NCBI GenBank assembly: GCA_001587635.1
Contig: LNJE01000005.1
Span: 1-64,000, forward strand
From: Methanofastidiosum methylothiophilum
GTDB taxonomy: Archaea > Methanobacteriota_B > Thermococci > Methanofastidiosales > Methanofastidiosaceae
DNA length: 64,000 nucleotides
Reading direction: 5' to 3'
Each line of letters begins with the position of its first letter. The first letter of the stretch is position 1. This document shows, piece by piece, positions 41,681-50,620 of this stretch. A program made the position numbers and the translations under genes. A model generated the notes under the pieces. It saw nothing but the letters and a program-made list of their open reading frames with translations. It did not search any database and was not told the DNA's origin.

Positions 41681-42307
41681 ATGAAAAAAATTTTGATATT
41701 TATTATAGGAATATTAATATTATTTGCTGGATGTGCTTCTAAGCCAAATACAAACACGAATAGTAATCCAAATAATACAAATTCATCTGATACTCTATAC
41801 CAACAAATAGAAAAAGAGGCTATTTGCCCATGCAGTTCTTTATTCAATCTTAAGGAATGTAAGCAATACTTCCCAGATTGCCCTTACACGTCTATTTTAG
41901 ATTCTACTATAAACAACATGATTTCTGAAGGTAAATCAAAAGAAGATATCTTGCATGCCGCCGAACGATATAATAACGGCATAATTGAAGGTAAATTAAA
42001 TGATTTTAGAGAATCCCAAAATAAAGGTCGAGTGATCTTATTATACTTTGAATCGTCACTTTGTGAAATATGCCATGAGAAAAAGCCAGTGTTAAAAGAG
42101 ATAGAAGAAAAGTATAAGGGAAAAATAGATATTTACAAGTTTGACAGGATAAACGATGGAGTTATATTCGATTACTTTATTGTCGATAGAATCCCTAGTA
42201 TAATCTTCTTTGATGGCAAGACAAGGCTAAACGAGGTCCCCTTTAATAATGTTAGTGTCGACGGTATCAGTTCGTTACTAGATTTTACTTTAGATAAAAA
42301 GAAATAA
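41681..42307 (+). CDS. Lipoprotein with CcmH-like region and a thioredoxin domain
   Basis: 208 residues. Lipobox ILFAGC at 13-18. Residues 45-100 (ICPCSSLFNLKECKQ, then CPYTSILDSTINNMISEG and KEDILHAAERY) look like the CcmH/CycL module, with Cys pairs. The C-terminal part (about 110-205) is a thioredoxin fold with CEIC in SSLCEICHEKKPV and the cis-proline segment RIPSIIFF. The combination suggests a thiol-handling protein outside the membrane. CcmH similarity is by eye. Confidence 0.75.
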   Translation: MKKILIFIIGILILFAGCASKPNTNTNSNPNNTNSSDTLYQQIEKEAICPCSSLFNLKECKQYFPDCPYTSILDSTINNMISEGKSKEDILHAAERYNNGIIEGKLNDFRESQNKGRVILLYFESSLCEICHEKKPVLKEIEEKYKGKIDIYKFDRINDGVIFDYFIVDRIPSIIFFDGKTRLNEVPFNNVSVDGISSLLDFTLDKKK

Positions 42308-42369
42308 GCAACAATGATTGATACCCAAATACTTTTAAATATCACTATTGTTAATAGGATGTGATAAAG

Positions 42370-42876
42370 ATGAAGGTATCTAGTATTGTCGCCTTTATAC
42401 TGGCCTTTGTACTTCTTATTTCTGGAATTTATGGACTCAATATAGGGCCAGTTTCACTTGAGGGGCGTCAATACGAACAAGCAAAGCAGATTGGATCTTA
42501 TATTTGCCTATCGTGTATTGGATTGACTGGAAGTACGGTCAGTCATACTTTAACAGAGGATACCCTTAACAGATTAAAAAAGATTGATTATCCTGTAAAG
42601 ATATGGATTTTCACTTCAAATGATTGCCCAACATGCCCTGATGCAAAGGCCATAATACTGAACTTCACCTTGGAAAATTCTAATATTACTTATGAAGAAA
42701 TAAGGCTTGAAACACAAGGTCAGTTCTTTGATGCATATGCTGTATCTGAACTTCCTACACTCATTTTTTTCAATAAGGACGGTATTGTTCTAAGAAAAGA
42801 TAATTTTATTCATAAAGTTGTGGGGATAGACAACTTACAAAAGAAAGTAATCGAAGCAATTGAAATGGTGAGTTGA
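42370..42876 (+). CDS. Membrane-anchored thioredoxin-fold protein
   Basis: 168 residues from the ATG at 42370, which follows GGATGTGAT. An N-terminal TM or signal anchor (VSSIVAFILAFVLLISGIYG) is followed by a CLSC pair near residue 47 and a thioredoxin domain with CPTC in SNDCPTCPDA and SELPTLIFF. It is the third exported thioredoxin-fold protein of the operon. A promoter-like AATACTTTTAAATATC lies upstream, so this half may also be transcribed alone. Its stop overlaps the polyferredoxin start. Confidence 0.82.
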   Translation: MKVSSIVAFILAFVLLISGIYGLNIGPVSLEGRQYEQAKQIGSYICLSCIGLTGSTVSHTLTEDTLNRLKKIDYPVKIWIFTSNDCPTCPDAKAIILNFTLENSNITYEEIRLETQGQFFDAYAVSELPTLIFFNKDGIVLRKDNFIHKVVGIDNLQKKVIEAIEMVS

Positions 42877-44957
42877 TGGGTAAAATAAAACGTATTAGAA
42901 CTATATCCCAATCACTTTCTTTAATTATTATAAATCTCGGTTTTCTTGGGATATTCTTTAAACATCTTACGGGCCCTGTTTTCAATTGCTATGCATGTCC
43001 ATGGGCATCTATAAGTTGTCCAATAGGATTGTTGCAGAACTTTGTGATGAATGGTCAAGTTCCAACATATGTATTAGGAACGATGGGGGCAGTGTTTGTT
43101 TTTATTGGTAGCGCATTCTGTGGATGGGTATGTCCATTTGGATTTTTGCAGGATGCAATTACCTTTGTTAAAAGTTTATTTAAAAAGAACAGTAAAAAAA
43201 TAAAAAGAAAACCTCAAATTAAAAATAAATCAAAAGATCTTTCTCTAATAACAAGATTGATCGTACTTCTGGCTATTTTAGTTCTTGCAATAAGGTATGT
43301 AGATACGATCTTCTGCAAACTGTGTCCAATTGGGACAATAGAAGCAACATTTCCATATCAGGTAGCAAATGGATTTTCATACAATATTTGGCTTGGTGCA
43401 AGAATAGCTATTCTAATATTATTAATAATTATGTTTTTCATAGTTAGCAGATTCTGGTGCAGATACCTATGCCCAATAGGTGCACTGGCAGGTCCTTCTA
43501 ACAAAATCAGCATTCTTAAATTATTTCATAGTGGAAAAAACTGTGAAGGATGTAGTATCTGTAAAGATGTATGTCCTCTTGATATAGAAGTTGTAGAAGA
43601 TCCAAACTCGACACGCTGCACAAGATGCGGAGATTGTGTCGATAAATGCCCTAAAGGCAATCTAGCTTTTGGTCTAGATCTGTTTGGATTAGTTACCATT
43701 TCACCATTTAAAAAGAAAAAAGAGAAAGTCTCTGAAAAGAAACTTGTAACTCCAAGTTCTGAAGGTATCCCAGGAAGTAACGAAAAACAAACAGATTCAA
43801 ATATTATCCCTCCTGAAGAAAGAGACATTTTGGATGAATTTAAATATAGGGAAAAGGGCACGCTTGTTGAAAGGCCGGCCTATATGGGATTCAAAAGGGG
43901 AGAAAGGGTTTATTTACCTTACGAAGAAGTAAAGAAAATAGGTATCAGGCCACCTAAAACTTCTCTTCCTGTTCTTTTAAAACAGTATTCTGAAGGCCGT
44001 CTGGCAGAGGATTACAATGCTCCAGAGGCATTTGTAGAAGAAAAGTTAGAAGAGAAATTGAGTGAAACCCCCAAGTCAATCCCTAAAGAAGAAGTTGATA
44101 AAAAGCATTTTGAAAAGTTTAGGGTTGCAAATAGAACTGAACTGCACATAGATCATCTAAAATATCTAAAAGAACTTGATATCCCAATAGAAATAAAAGC
44201 AATAGCAAATAATAATAAGGAGGTTCCTGCCGTACTGCTTGCAATTATTGATGCATCTAATCAAATAAACTTTGAATACTTAAACGCTAGAGATCAAAAA
44301 GCTGAGTGGTATTATAAAGATAGTTTACCCTCCATATACTTCAATGGAAAATACTACTCTGGGTTACTTTCAGAAGATGAATTAATCTATAAAATAAAAC
44401 TAGAGCGGTACATTCTTGATAATGTCAGCTTAGTGATAGATTATACAAGATGTATTGGGTGTAATAATCAAAGTTGTAAAAAAGTATGCCCTATTTTTAA
44501 GAATATTCCAATCTTAAATGAAGGATACGGTATTTACCCCCTTGCAAAAATTGGATGTTCTCTTTGTGGAAAGTGTTTGATAGAATGCGATAGAGGTGGA
44601 ATATCCTTCATATTTGGAGAAAAACTTGTGATAGATTCTAATTTTAGTATTGATATGATAAAGAAAAATAAAGAATTAATTTCTACAATATACCCTGAAA
44701 CTGTCATGTTGTTCCTTGAAAAGAATAAAAAACATTCTAATAGGGCCTTAAATTTCACTATTGCGTTATCATACCTTTCACATGGTAAACTCTCATACCA
44801 AATAATAGATATTGTTAAAAATCAAGAAGCAGTATTAAAGAAAAAAATTGGCGCCATACCCTGCTTCTGGATATCTGAAAAAGTACAAATTTCAGGTATG
44901 GTTTCTGAATCATCAATTCTTGCATTTATACGAAAGATATCAAAGTGGAAAGGATGA
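42876..44957 (+). CDS. NapH/CcoG-like membrane polyferredoxin with thioredoxin-like domains
   Basis: 693 residues. Five or six TM helices span about residues 10-215 with the Cys motifs CYACPW, CGWVCPFGFLQD, CKLCPIG and CRYLCPIGALAGP. Two [4Fe-4S] motifs follow (CEGCSICKDVCP and CTRCGDCVDKCP), then a charged linker, a thioredoxin-like domain without CxxC (about 415-505), a second ferredoxin pair (CIGCNNQSCKKVCP, CSLCGKCLIEC), and a last thioredoxin-like segment. It probably moves electrons across or along the membrane to the thiol proteins. The fusion is unusual. The ATG overlaps the previous stop (TGATG). Confidence 0.85.
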   Translation: MGKIKRIRTISQSLSLIIINLGFLGIFFKHLTGPVFNCYACPWASISCPIGLLQNFVMNGQVPTYVLGTMGAVFVFIGSAFCGWVCPFGFLQDAITFVKSLFKKNSKKIKRKPQIKNKSKDLSLITRLIVLLAILVLAIRYVDTIFCKLCPIGTIEATFPYQVANGFSYNIWLGARIAILILLIIMFFIVSRFWCRYLCPIGALAGPSNKISILKLFHSGKNCEGCSICKDVCPLDIEVVEDPNSTRCTRCGDCVDKCPKGNLAFGLDLFGLVTISPFKKKKEKVSEKKLVTPSSEGIPGSNEKQTDSNIIPPEERDILDEFKYREKGTLVERPAYMGFKRGERVYLPYEEVKKIGIRPPKTSLPVLLKQYSEGRLAEDYNAPEAFVEEKLEEKLSETPKSIPKEEVDKKHFEKFRVANRTELHIDHLKYLKELDIPIEIKAIANNNKEVPAVLLAIIDASNQINFEYLNARDQKAEWYYKDSLPSIYFNGKYYSGLLSEDELIYKIKLERYILDNVSLVIDYTRCIGCNNQSCKKVCPIFKNIPILNEGYGIYPLAKIGCSLCGKCLIECDRGGISFIFGEKLVIDSNFSIDMIKKNKELISTIYPETVMLFLEKNKKHSNRALNFTIALSYLSHGKLSYQIIDIVKNQEAVLKKKIGAIPCFWISEKVQISGMVSESSILAFIRKISKWKG

Positions 44958-45721
44958 ATCTCATTGAATTAATTATTGTTGGCGCTATACAAGGGTTTCT
45001 AGAGTTTTTGCCTGTTTCAAGTTCGGGTAACGTTACATTAATTCTTATGAATTTTTTGAAATTAAGCCCTTCTGAAAGCTTTTCTTTGTCTATTTTTCTT
45101 CACCTAGGCACTCTTCTCGCGGTATTGGTATATTTCAGGAAAGACATCATAAGTATTCTAAGGAATATCAGAACTGATAAAGCGTCACATTTTTTGATAG
45201 TTTCTACAATTCTCACTGGAGTAGTTGGAATTCCAATATATCTAATACTAAAATCTATTTTTGAGAATATTAAGATAAGCCTTGGAAGTATTGTTATTGG
45301 TTTATTTTTAATAGCCACAGGGATTATTTTAAAATATAGATCACAATCTGGATTTAAAAAAGTGGAAGATTCAAATATATGGGATATGGTATTAGCTGGA
45401 ATATCCCAAGGTATTTCCATTATTCCTGGGATATCTAGGTCAGGCATCACTCTTGCAACTCTATTAGGTCGAGAATTTGATAAAGAGGAGGCTCTAAGAA
45501 TTTCTTTTTTGATGTCAATACCTGCAATAATTGGAGGGATGATCTTAGAAGTCAACGATGTAAATATTGTGAAAAATATGTTTCCTGCAATAGTAAGTGC
45601 ATTTGTTACATCGATAATAGTGATTAAATTATTGTTAGAGTTTGCAAAAAGATTAAATTTTTCCTATTTTTGTATTGGACTTGGTGCAATTACAGTGTTA
45701 ATATCCATATTAATTTTTTAG
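44954..45721 (+). CDS. uppP: Undecaprenyl-diphosphatase-type phosphatase UppP (BacA)
   Basis: 255 residues with about eight TM helices. The family motifs are GFLEFLPVSSSGN near residue 14 and IIPGISRSGITLA near residue 160. It recycles a polyprenyl diphosphate lipid carrier, in archaea presumably dolichyl/undecaprenyl-like, for glycan synthesis. The common His after SSxG is Asn here. It starts inside the end of the polyferredoxin gene (ATGA overlap) and converges with the next gene, overlapping by 12 bp. Confidence 0.88.
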   Translation: MNLIELIIVGAIQGFLEFLPVSSSGNVTLILMNFLKLSPSESFSLSIFLHLGTLLAVLVYFRKDIISILRNIRTDKASHFLIVSTILTGVVGIPIYLILKSIFENIKISLGSIVIGLFLIATGIILKYRSQSGFKKVEDSNIWDMVLAGISQGISIIPGISRSGITLATLLGREFDKEEALRISFLMSIPAIIGGMILEVNDVNIVKNMFPAIVSAFVTSIIVIKLLLEFAKRLNFSYFCIGLGAITVLISILIF

Positions 45722-46462
45722 ATTAATCCTTAATAAGTCACCAGACTCCAACTTCAGAATTGAATTAGCATCTCCAAGATATTTTGATATTTCAAGGTGC
45801 CCTGAAGAGGAGTATAAAGCAATTAAGTCTAATCCATTTCCCTCCTCATAGTGAGTAAGAACAGGGATATCTACCCCAAAAACTTCTATTCCCTTGATAT
45901 TGACATCTTCTTTTTTCAAATTTAAAATAATATTGCCAAATGAGTCAACATACAAAATCGATATTAAAGCGATATTTTCACTTATTTCTTTTTTGAATGG
46001 AAGTTTTACATGCCGATTTGTCTTTTCTAAAAAATCCATTATACCAATGTCTAGTAATGCAGCTGCAGGAGCAAATATATCCCTTCCGTGAAAAGAATTA
46101 GAAATTGAATTAATCCCATATTTCAAGGATTTTTGACTTAATATGTCAAGATTTATTTTAAAAACTTCTCCATCAAAGAAAGAGAAAATACCATTATCTG
46201 GGCCCACGAATATATGGCCATCAAAATTGATAACAATAGGAATCCTATCTGTGCCAACTCCAGGATCGACCACAGCAACATGAATTGTTCCATTAGGAAA
46301 AAAGGCGTAGGAATTAGAAATAACATAGGCAGCTTCGTATATAGAGTACCTTTTTATTTTATGTGTAATATCAATTATTTTAGCATCTGAATTTATTTTA
46401 TGAATAATGCCCTTCATTTGNCCAGAGTAAAAGTCATCAAAATCTGTAGTTAAAGAAATCAT
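45710..46462 (-). CDS. SAM hydroxide adenosyltransferase (DUF62)
   Basis: 250 residues of the family that splits SAM with water to adenosine and methionine, related to fluorinase. Conserved parts: ISLTTDFDDFY at the start, IHVAVVDPGVGTDR near residue 80, FVGPDNGIFSFF near residue 105, and SFHGRDIFAPAAALL near residue 143. The physiological purpose is unclear. It converges with uppP. Confidence 0.88.
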   Translation of the reverse strand: MISLTTDFDDFYSXQMKGIIHKINSDAKIIDITHKIKRYSIYEAAYVISNSYAFFPNGTIHVAVVDPGVGTDRIPIVINFDGHIFVGPDNGIFSFFDGEVFKINLDILSQKSLKYGINSISNSFHGRDIFAPAAALLDIGIMDFLEKTNRHVKLPFKKEISENIALISILYVDSFGNIILNLKKEDVNIKGIEVFGVDIPVLTHYEEGNGLDLIALYSSSGHLEISKYLGDANSILKLESGDLLRINLKN

Positions 46463-46545
46463 GAAGATAGTTAGGATTTATTGTTATTAAATTTACCTAT
46501 ATTTAATTAACNNATGACATAGTCTGTATAATTTAATTTGCGAAA

Positions 46546-46572
46546 CATTTAAATAAGTTAACTAATAGTTAA
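46546..46572 (+). promoter_or_regulatory. TATA box and palindrome ahead of the ArsR-type regulator
   Basis: ACATTTAAATAAG is TATA-like. It is followed at 46558-46572 by the inverted repeat TTAACTA-A-TAGTTAA, 14 bp before the start codon. The place fits self-repression by the protein encoded next. Confidence 0.5.
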
Positions 46573-46586
46573 GTTATAGAGATAAC

Positions 46587-47240
46587 ATGGCAACAACNGA
46601 GGAGATATTTGATATCNTAGGTAATCAGACAAGAAGGATGATATTAGAAATGTTAGCTACATCTCCTTGCTATACAACNGAAATAGCAGAGAGATTAGAA
46701 GTTGGTCAAAAGGCCATAAATGAACATCTTAAAATAATGCAAGATTTAGGATTAATAGATTTATTTATTCTAAAACANNAAAGNNGAAGCCCTAGAAAAT
46801 ATTTCAAGATAAAAGACAACATCAGAATGGAACTTTTTGTAGCGCCAAGGGTATTTGATGCTTCTATTAAAACTGAAGAAATTGATCTAGATTCAATTTT
46901 TGAAAGGTACCCAGAATATAAAAAATTTTATGATGATATAAAATTTGATTCCGATATTAGGATAATCAGTAGATCAAAAGAAAATCTAGATTATTTAAAA
47001 AATGAATTAATTGAAATTGATAATGCAAAGGCATTCATAGAAAGATCAATTTCAGAGTTAAAAGAAAAAATATTGACAACTATAGAAGATTTAAATCTTG
47101 GGGAAAAGGAAAAAAAAATCCTTATTGAAATTGTATTAAAAGAATTATATTCTCCTCAAAGTATTTCTGAGAGCTTAAACTTAAAATTAGACGAAGTAAT
47201 TGATTCTATTAAAACACTTAGAGAAAGAGGAGTTTTATAG
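46587..47240 (+). CDS. ArsR-type winged-helix transcription regulator
   Basis: 217 residues. The N-terminal winged helix (about 1-75) has GNQTRRMILEMLATSPCYT, EIAERLEVGQKAINEHLKIM (recognition helix) and SPRKYFKI in the wing. A helical middle and a second small helix-turn-helix-like end (SPQSISESLNLKLDEVIDSI) follow. It resembles archaeal ArsR regulators with long C-terminal extensions; the ligand is unknown. Seven N's fall in the first 70 codons. Confidence 0.82.
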   Translation: MATXEEIFDIXGNQTRRMILEMLATSPCYTXEIAERLEVGQKAINEHLKIMQDLGLIDLFILKXXXXSPRKYFKIKDNIRMELFVAPRVFDASIKTEEIDLDSIFERYPEYKKFYDDIKFDSDIRIISRSKENLDYLKNELIEIDNAKAFIERSISELKEKILTTIEDLNLGEKEKKILIEIVLKELYSPQSISESLNLKLDEVIDSIKTLRERGVL

Positions 47241-47359
47241 CCTTATTTACTTTTAATTTATTCATAGTCTATCGTTAGTATTCATTTTAGGGATCCATTT
47301 TACACGAAACTAGGATAATTTTTTAAATTACCTTAGTTTAACTCCAACAGGTGCTATTA

Positions 47360-48799
47360 ATGGCTGAAGATCTTGGGGTTACCATTTCTAGAGACGAAGA
47401 TTTTTCAGAATGGTATAATCAAATTGTTGTAAAGGCAGGTCTTGCTGATTATTCTCCCATTAAAGGATGTATGGTTATAAAACCATATGGATATGCAATA
47501 TGGGAAACTATTAAGGATTTTCTTGATAAAAGGATTAAAGATACAGGACATGAAAATGCATATTTTCCATTATTTATTCCTGAAGAATTTTTTGAGATGG
47601 AAAAAGAACATGTAGAAGGATTCACACCTGAAGTTGCTTGGGTGACTCATGGTGGGGACATACCTCTTGAAAGAAAGCTTGCAATTAGACCAACTTCTGA
47701 GACTATCATGTATTCAATGTATGCTAAATGGATAAGGAGTTGGCGTGATCTACCTCTTTTGATAAATCAGTGGGCCAATGTTGTTAGGTGGGAAACGAAA
47801 ATGACAAAACTTTTCATAAGAACTAGAGAGTTCCTATGGCAAGAAGGACATACCGCTCATGCTACAAAAGAAGAGGCTGAAGATGAAGTAAGAAAGATGC
47901 TTGATATCTATCGGGAAGTAATGGAATACTTGCTTGCTGTTCCAACTATACCTGGGTATAAAACAGAAAATGAAAAATTTGCAGGCGCAGTCTATACCAT
48001 GACTGTTGAATCATTAATGGCTGACAAAAAAGCTATGCAGGCTGGTACTTCCCATTTATTGGGCCAACATTTCTCTAAAGCCTTTGGCATTATGTTTGAA
48101 GACAAAGACAAAGAAAAAAAATATGTATGGCAAACTTCATGGGGGATGACAACTAGAACTATTGGTACCTTAGTAATGGTACATGGTGATAATAAAGGCC
48201 TTATCTTACCTCCAAGAGCCGCTCCAATAAAATTAGTGATTATCCCGATTATTTTCAAAGAAGGTAAAGAAGAAGTAATTAAGAGATGCAAAGAAATTCA
48301 AGAATTACTTGGAAAAAAATACAAAGTTAAATTAGATGACAGGGAAGGGTATACTGCAGGTTTTAAATTTAATGAATGGGAATTAAAGGGAGTTCCAATG
48401 AGGATAGAGATTGGTCCCCGGGATGTTAAAGAAAACAAAGCCGTTATTGTAAGGCGTGACAATTCCCAGAAAATCTTTGTATCAATGGATAATCTTGTCC
48501 AAGAAGTAGATAAAATTTTGGAAGATATTCAGAACTCGCTTTTTTCCAATGCTAAAGAGTTTTTAGAAAAAAATACATTTTTACCTAAAGACTACAGGGA
48601 ATTGTCAGATATTTTGAATAATCAAAGAGGAATTGCAAAAGTTAGTTGGTGTGAAAAAGGTGTTTGTGAAGAAAAAATCAAAGAAGATACCGGTGCTACT
48701 TCTTGTTGCATACCTTTAGACCAGAATGGTTTAGAGAAAAAATGTATTGTGTGTGGTGAAGACGCAAAAAAAGTTATCTTATTTGCCAAACATTACTAA
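47360..48799 (+). CDS. proS: Prolyl-tRNA synthetase, archaeal/eukaryotic type
   Basis: 479 residues. Class II motifs: KGCMVIKPYGYAIWE (motif 1), WVTHGG and RPTSETIMY, VVRWETKMTKLFIRTREFLWQEGHTAH (motif 2) and GMTTRTIGTLVMVHGD (motif 3). A C-terminal zinc-like domain has CEKGVC and CIVCGEDA and ends in Tyr, as in the family. ATG at 47360 follows AGGTG. It converges with elp3, overlapping by 4 bp. Confidence 0.96.
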   Translation: MAEDLGVTISRDEDFSEWYNQIVVKAGLADYSPIKGCMVIKPYGYAIWETIKDFLDKRIKDTGHENAYFPLFIPEEFFEMEKEHVEGFTPEVAWVTHGGDIPLERKLAIRPTSETIMYSMYAKWIRSWRDLPLLINQWANVVRWETKMTKLFIRTREFLWQEGHTAHATKEEAEDEVRKMLDIYREVMEYLLAVPTIPGYKTENEKFAGAVYTMTVESLMADKKAMQAGTSHLLGQHFSKAFGIMFEDKDKEKKYVWQTSWGMTTRTIGTLVMVHGDNKGLILPPRAAPIKLVIIPIIFKEGKEEVIKRCKEIQELLGKKYKVKLDDREGYTAGFKFNEWELKGVPMRIEIGPRDVKENKAVIVRRDNSQKIFVSMDNLVQEVDKILEDIQNSLFSNAKEFLEKNTFLPKDYRELSDILNNQRGIAKVSWCEKGVCEEKIKEDTGATSCCIPLDQNGLEKKCIVCGEDAKKVILFAKHY

Positions 48800-50502
48800 A
48801 GGATCTTTGACATATATGGTCCTTCTTTTTTATATTTGAATTTTCTATAGTACTCTCTAGCACCAATGCCAGAGATTATTACCATCTTTTTTAAATCTAA
48901 TTCTTCTCTTGCAACTTTTTCTGCTTCAAGTAGTAGTTTTTTACCATACCCCTGATGTTGCCATCCAGATTCTTTTTTATCCCCTATTGGAATAAGGCCC
49001 CCGTATACATGAAGTTCTCTTACTATTCCAGTAGAAACCTTACGTATTTCCTTTCTATGTGCATATTCTGAAGGCTTTCTTAGCCTGATGTATCCAATCA
49101 AAATATCTTTTTTAACATCTTCAAAACTAATAAAATACTCTAATCCATTAGATGCTTCATAAATTTCACGCAATAATTTAATATTTTGAAGATCTGGATA
49201 AATTCCTTCTTTATGGGTCTTTCTCCCAACTTCCCGACATCTGATACAATTGCAATGAATATTCCTTTTTTTAAGCTCTTCTTCAATCATTTGCCCAAGA
49301 TTAGAACGTTTAACGCCTGCTTGAATCAAAGTTGATGGAATATCCCTCTGAATTCTCATTGTCCTTACCCATTTTGGCATGAAATTTTTAATTTTAAGAA
49401 TGAGTTCCATCGCCTCTTCAGTAGTATATGGTTCATACTCTCCTCGTTTCCACATATCATATAATTCAGTTCCTTCAAGTACAAGACATGAATAAAATTT
49501 TACCATATCTGGCATAAAGTCTTGATTAGAGAATATTGTTCTAAATGATTCGATATCCTTCCCAGGTGAGGATCCAGGTAACCCGGGCATCATATGGTAA
49601 TTAATTTTAAATCCAGAATCCTTAAGAATCCTAGTTGCCTTGACAACATCAGAAACAGCATGACCCCTATTTACTTTTTTATAGATATCATCAGAGATAA
49701 CTTGAACTCCAAGCTCAACTCTAGTGCCCCCGTACAAAAGCATTCTGTCACAATGCACTTCTTTTGCCCAATCTGGCCTAGTTTCAAACGTCATTCCAAT
49801 ACATCGTATTTTGGACTTCTCATTTAGCTTTTGAGCTATATCTAACGTTAATGGTTCATTCTCCAATATGTGCGATGCAAAATCTTTAGAATTATTTTGA
49901 CCATTAAATCTAGAGATAAGTGAATTGGTGACATAATTAATATCGTACATATTGTCCAAACTCATTTCGTCTCCTAATGGATCAAAATAATTCATTGCGT
50001 TAAGACATTCTCTGATAAAATATTCCTGATAATCAAAAGATTGTGAAGGAAAGGTTCCACCCATAATAATAAGTTCAACTTTATCTATTTCATGACCAGT
50101 ATTATAAAGCTGTTTTAATCTGTGAAAAGTTTGAAGAAATGGATGAAATCTAAAGCTTAATGCCCTCATTGTTGCAGGCTCTTTCCCAGTGTAGCTCTGA
50201 GGGGTGTTAATTGCATCCCCTGGACAATATACACATCTCCCATGTGGGCATTTACTTGGTAAAGGCATTACTGCGATAACAGCAACTCCAGACATAGTTC
50301 TTATTGGTCTTTTTATTAGGATATTTACAAATTCTTCTTTCCGTTCTTCTAGACATTCTAATATGTCAGAATTTCTAGGGGTCTTATCTAAGTTAAAATG
50401 GGCAGCAATTTCGGATTTTTTTAATTCAAGTTGACGGGAATTTTTTATGTTTCCATTCAAAATTTCTTCAGAAAGCTTTTTGCATGCCTCTTTATAGTCC
50501 AT
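48796..50502 (-). CDS. elp3: Elp3: tRNA uridine-34 modification radical SAM/acetyltransferase
   Basis: 568 residues. The radical SAM part has CPHGRCVYCPG (C-x4-C-x2-C) near residue 86, INTPQSYTGKEPATMRA, and a GGTFPSQ loop; the GNAT acetyltransferase is at the C-terminus (SGWQHQGYGKKLLLEAEKVA near residue 525). Archaeal Elp3 alone makes the carboxymethyl group on wobble uridine. The gene is transcribed away from 50621-51493. Confidence 0.95.
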   Translation of the reverse strand: MDYKEACKKLSEEILNGNIKNSRQLELKKSEIAAHFNLDKTPRNSDILECLEERKEEFVNILIKRPIRTMSGVAVIAVMPLPSKCPHGRCVYCPGDAINTPQSYTGKEPATMRALSFRFHPFLQTFHRLKQLYNTGHEIDKVELIIMGGTFPSQSFDYQEYFIRECLNAMNYFDPLGDEMSLDNMYDINYVTNSLISRFNGQNNSKDFASHILENEPLTLDIAQKLNEKSKIRCIGMTFETRPDWAKEVHCDRMLLYGGTRVELGVQVISDDIYKKVNRGHAVSDVVKATRILKDSGFKINYHMMPGLPGSSPGKDIESFRTIFSNQDFMPDMVKFYSCLVLEGTELYDMWKRGEYEPYTTEEAMELILKIKNFMPKWVRTMRIQRDIPSTLIQAGVKRSNLGQMIEEELKKRNIHCNCIRCREVGRKTHKEGIYPDLQNIKLLREIYEASNGLEYFISFEDVKKDILIGYIRLRKPSEYAHRKEIRKVSTGIVRELHVYGGLIPIGDKKESGWQHQGYGKKLLLEAEKVAREELDLKKMVIISGIGAREYYRKFKYKKEGPYMSKIL

Positions 50503-50538
50503 AATAGTAGTAGTATACTTAGATTATTAAAATTGACT

Positions 50539-50599
50539 GTTTCATTTTATGAAACTTTAGTGAAAACCGTTTCAAGATAATGCTTTTATATTGTTTCAT
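50539..50599. promoter_or_regulatory. GTTTCA-motif cluster in the divergent promoter of elp3 and a secreted protein
   Basis: GTTTCAT-TTT-ATGAAAC (50539-50555, perfect inverted repeat), TGAAA-ACCG-TTTCA (50561-50574), and another GTTTCAT at 50593-50599 surround a TATA-like CTTTTATATT (50583-50592). Repeated half-sites around a TATA box suggest a regulator binding site for 50621 and perhaps elp3. Confidence 0.5.
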
Positions 50600-50620
50600 A
50601 CACTAAAATATGTGGTAAAA

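Noticed and set aside
4595..46572. Shared ATAGTTAA core between the hairpin at 4595 and the palindrome at 46558
   Set aside because: Eight AT-rich bases are too few to claim a common regulator in DNA of this composition.
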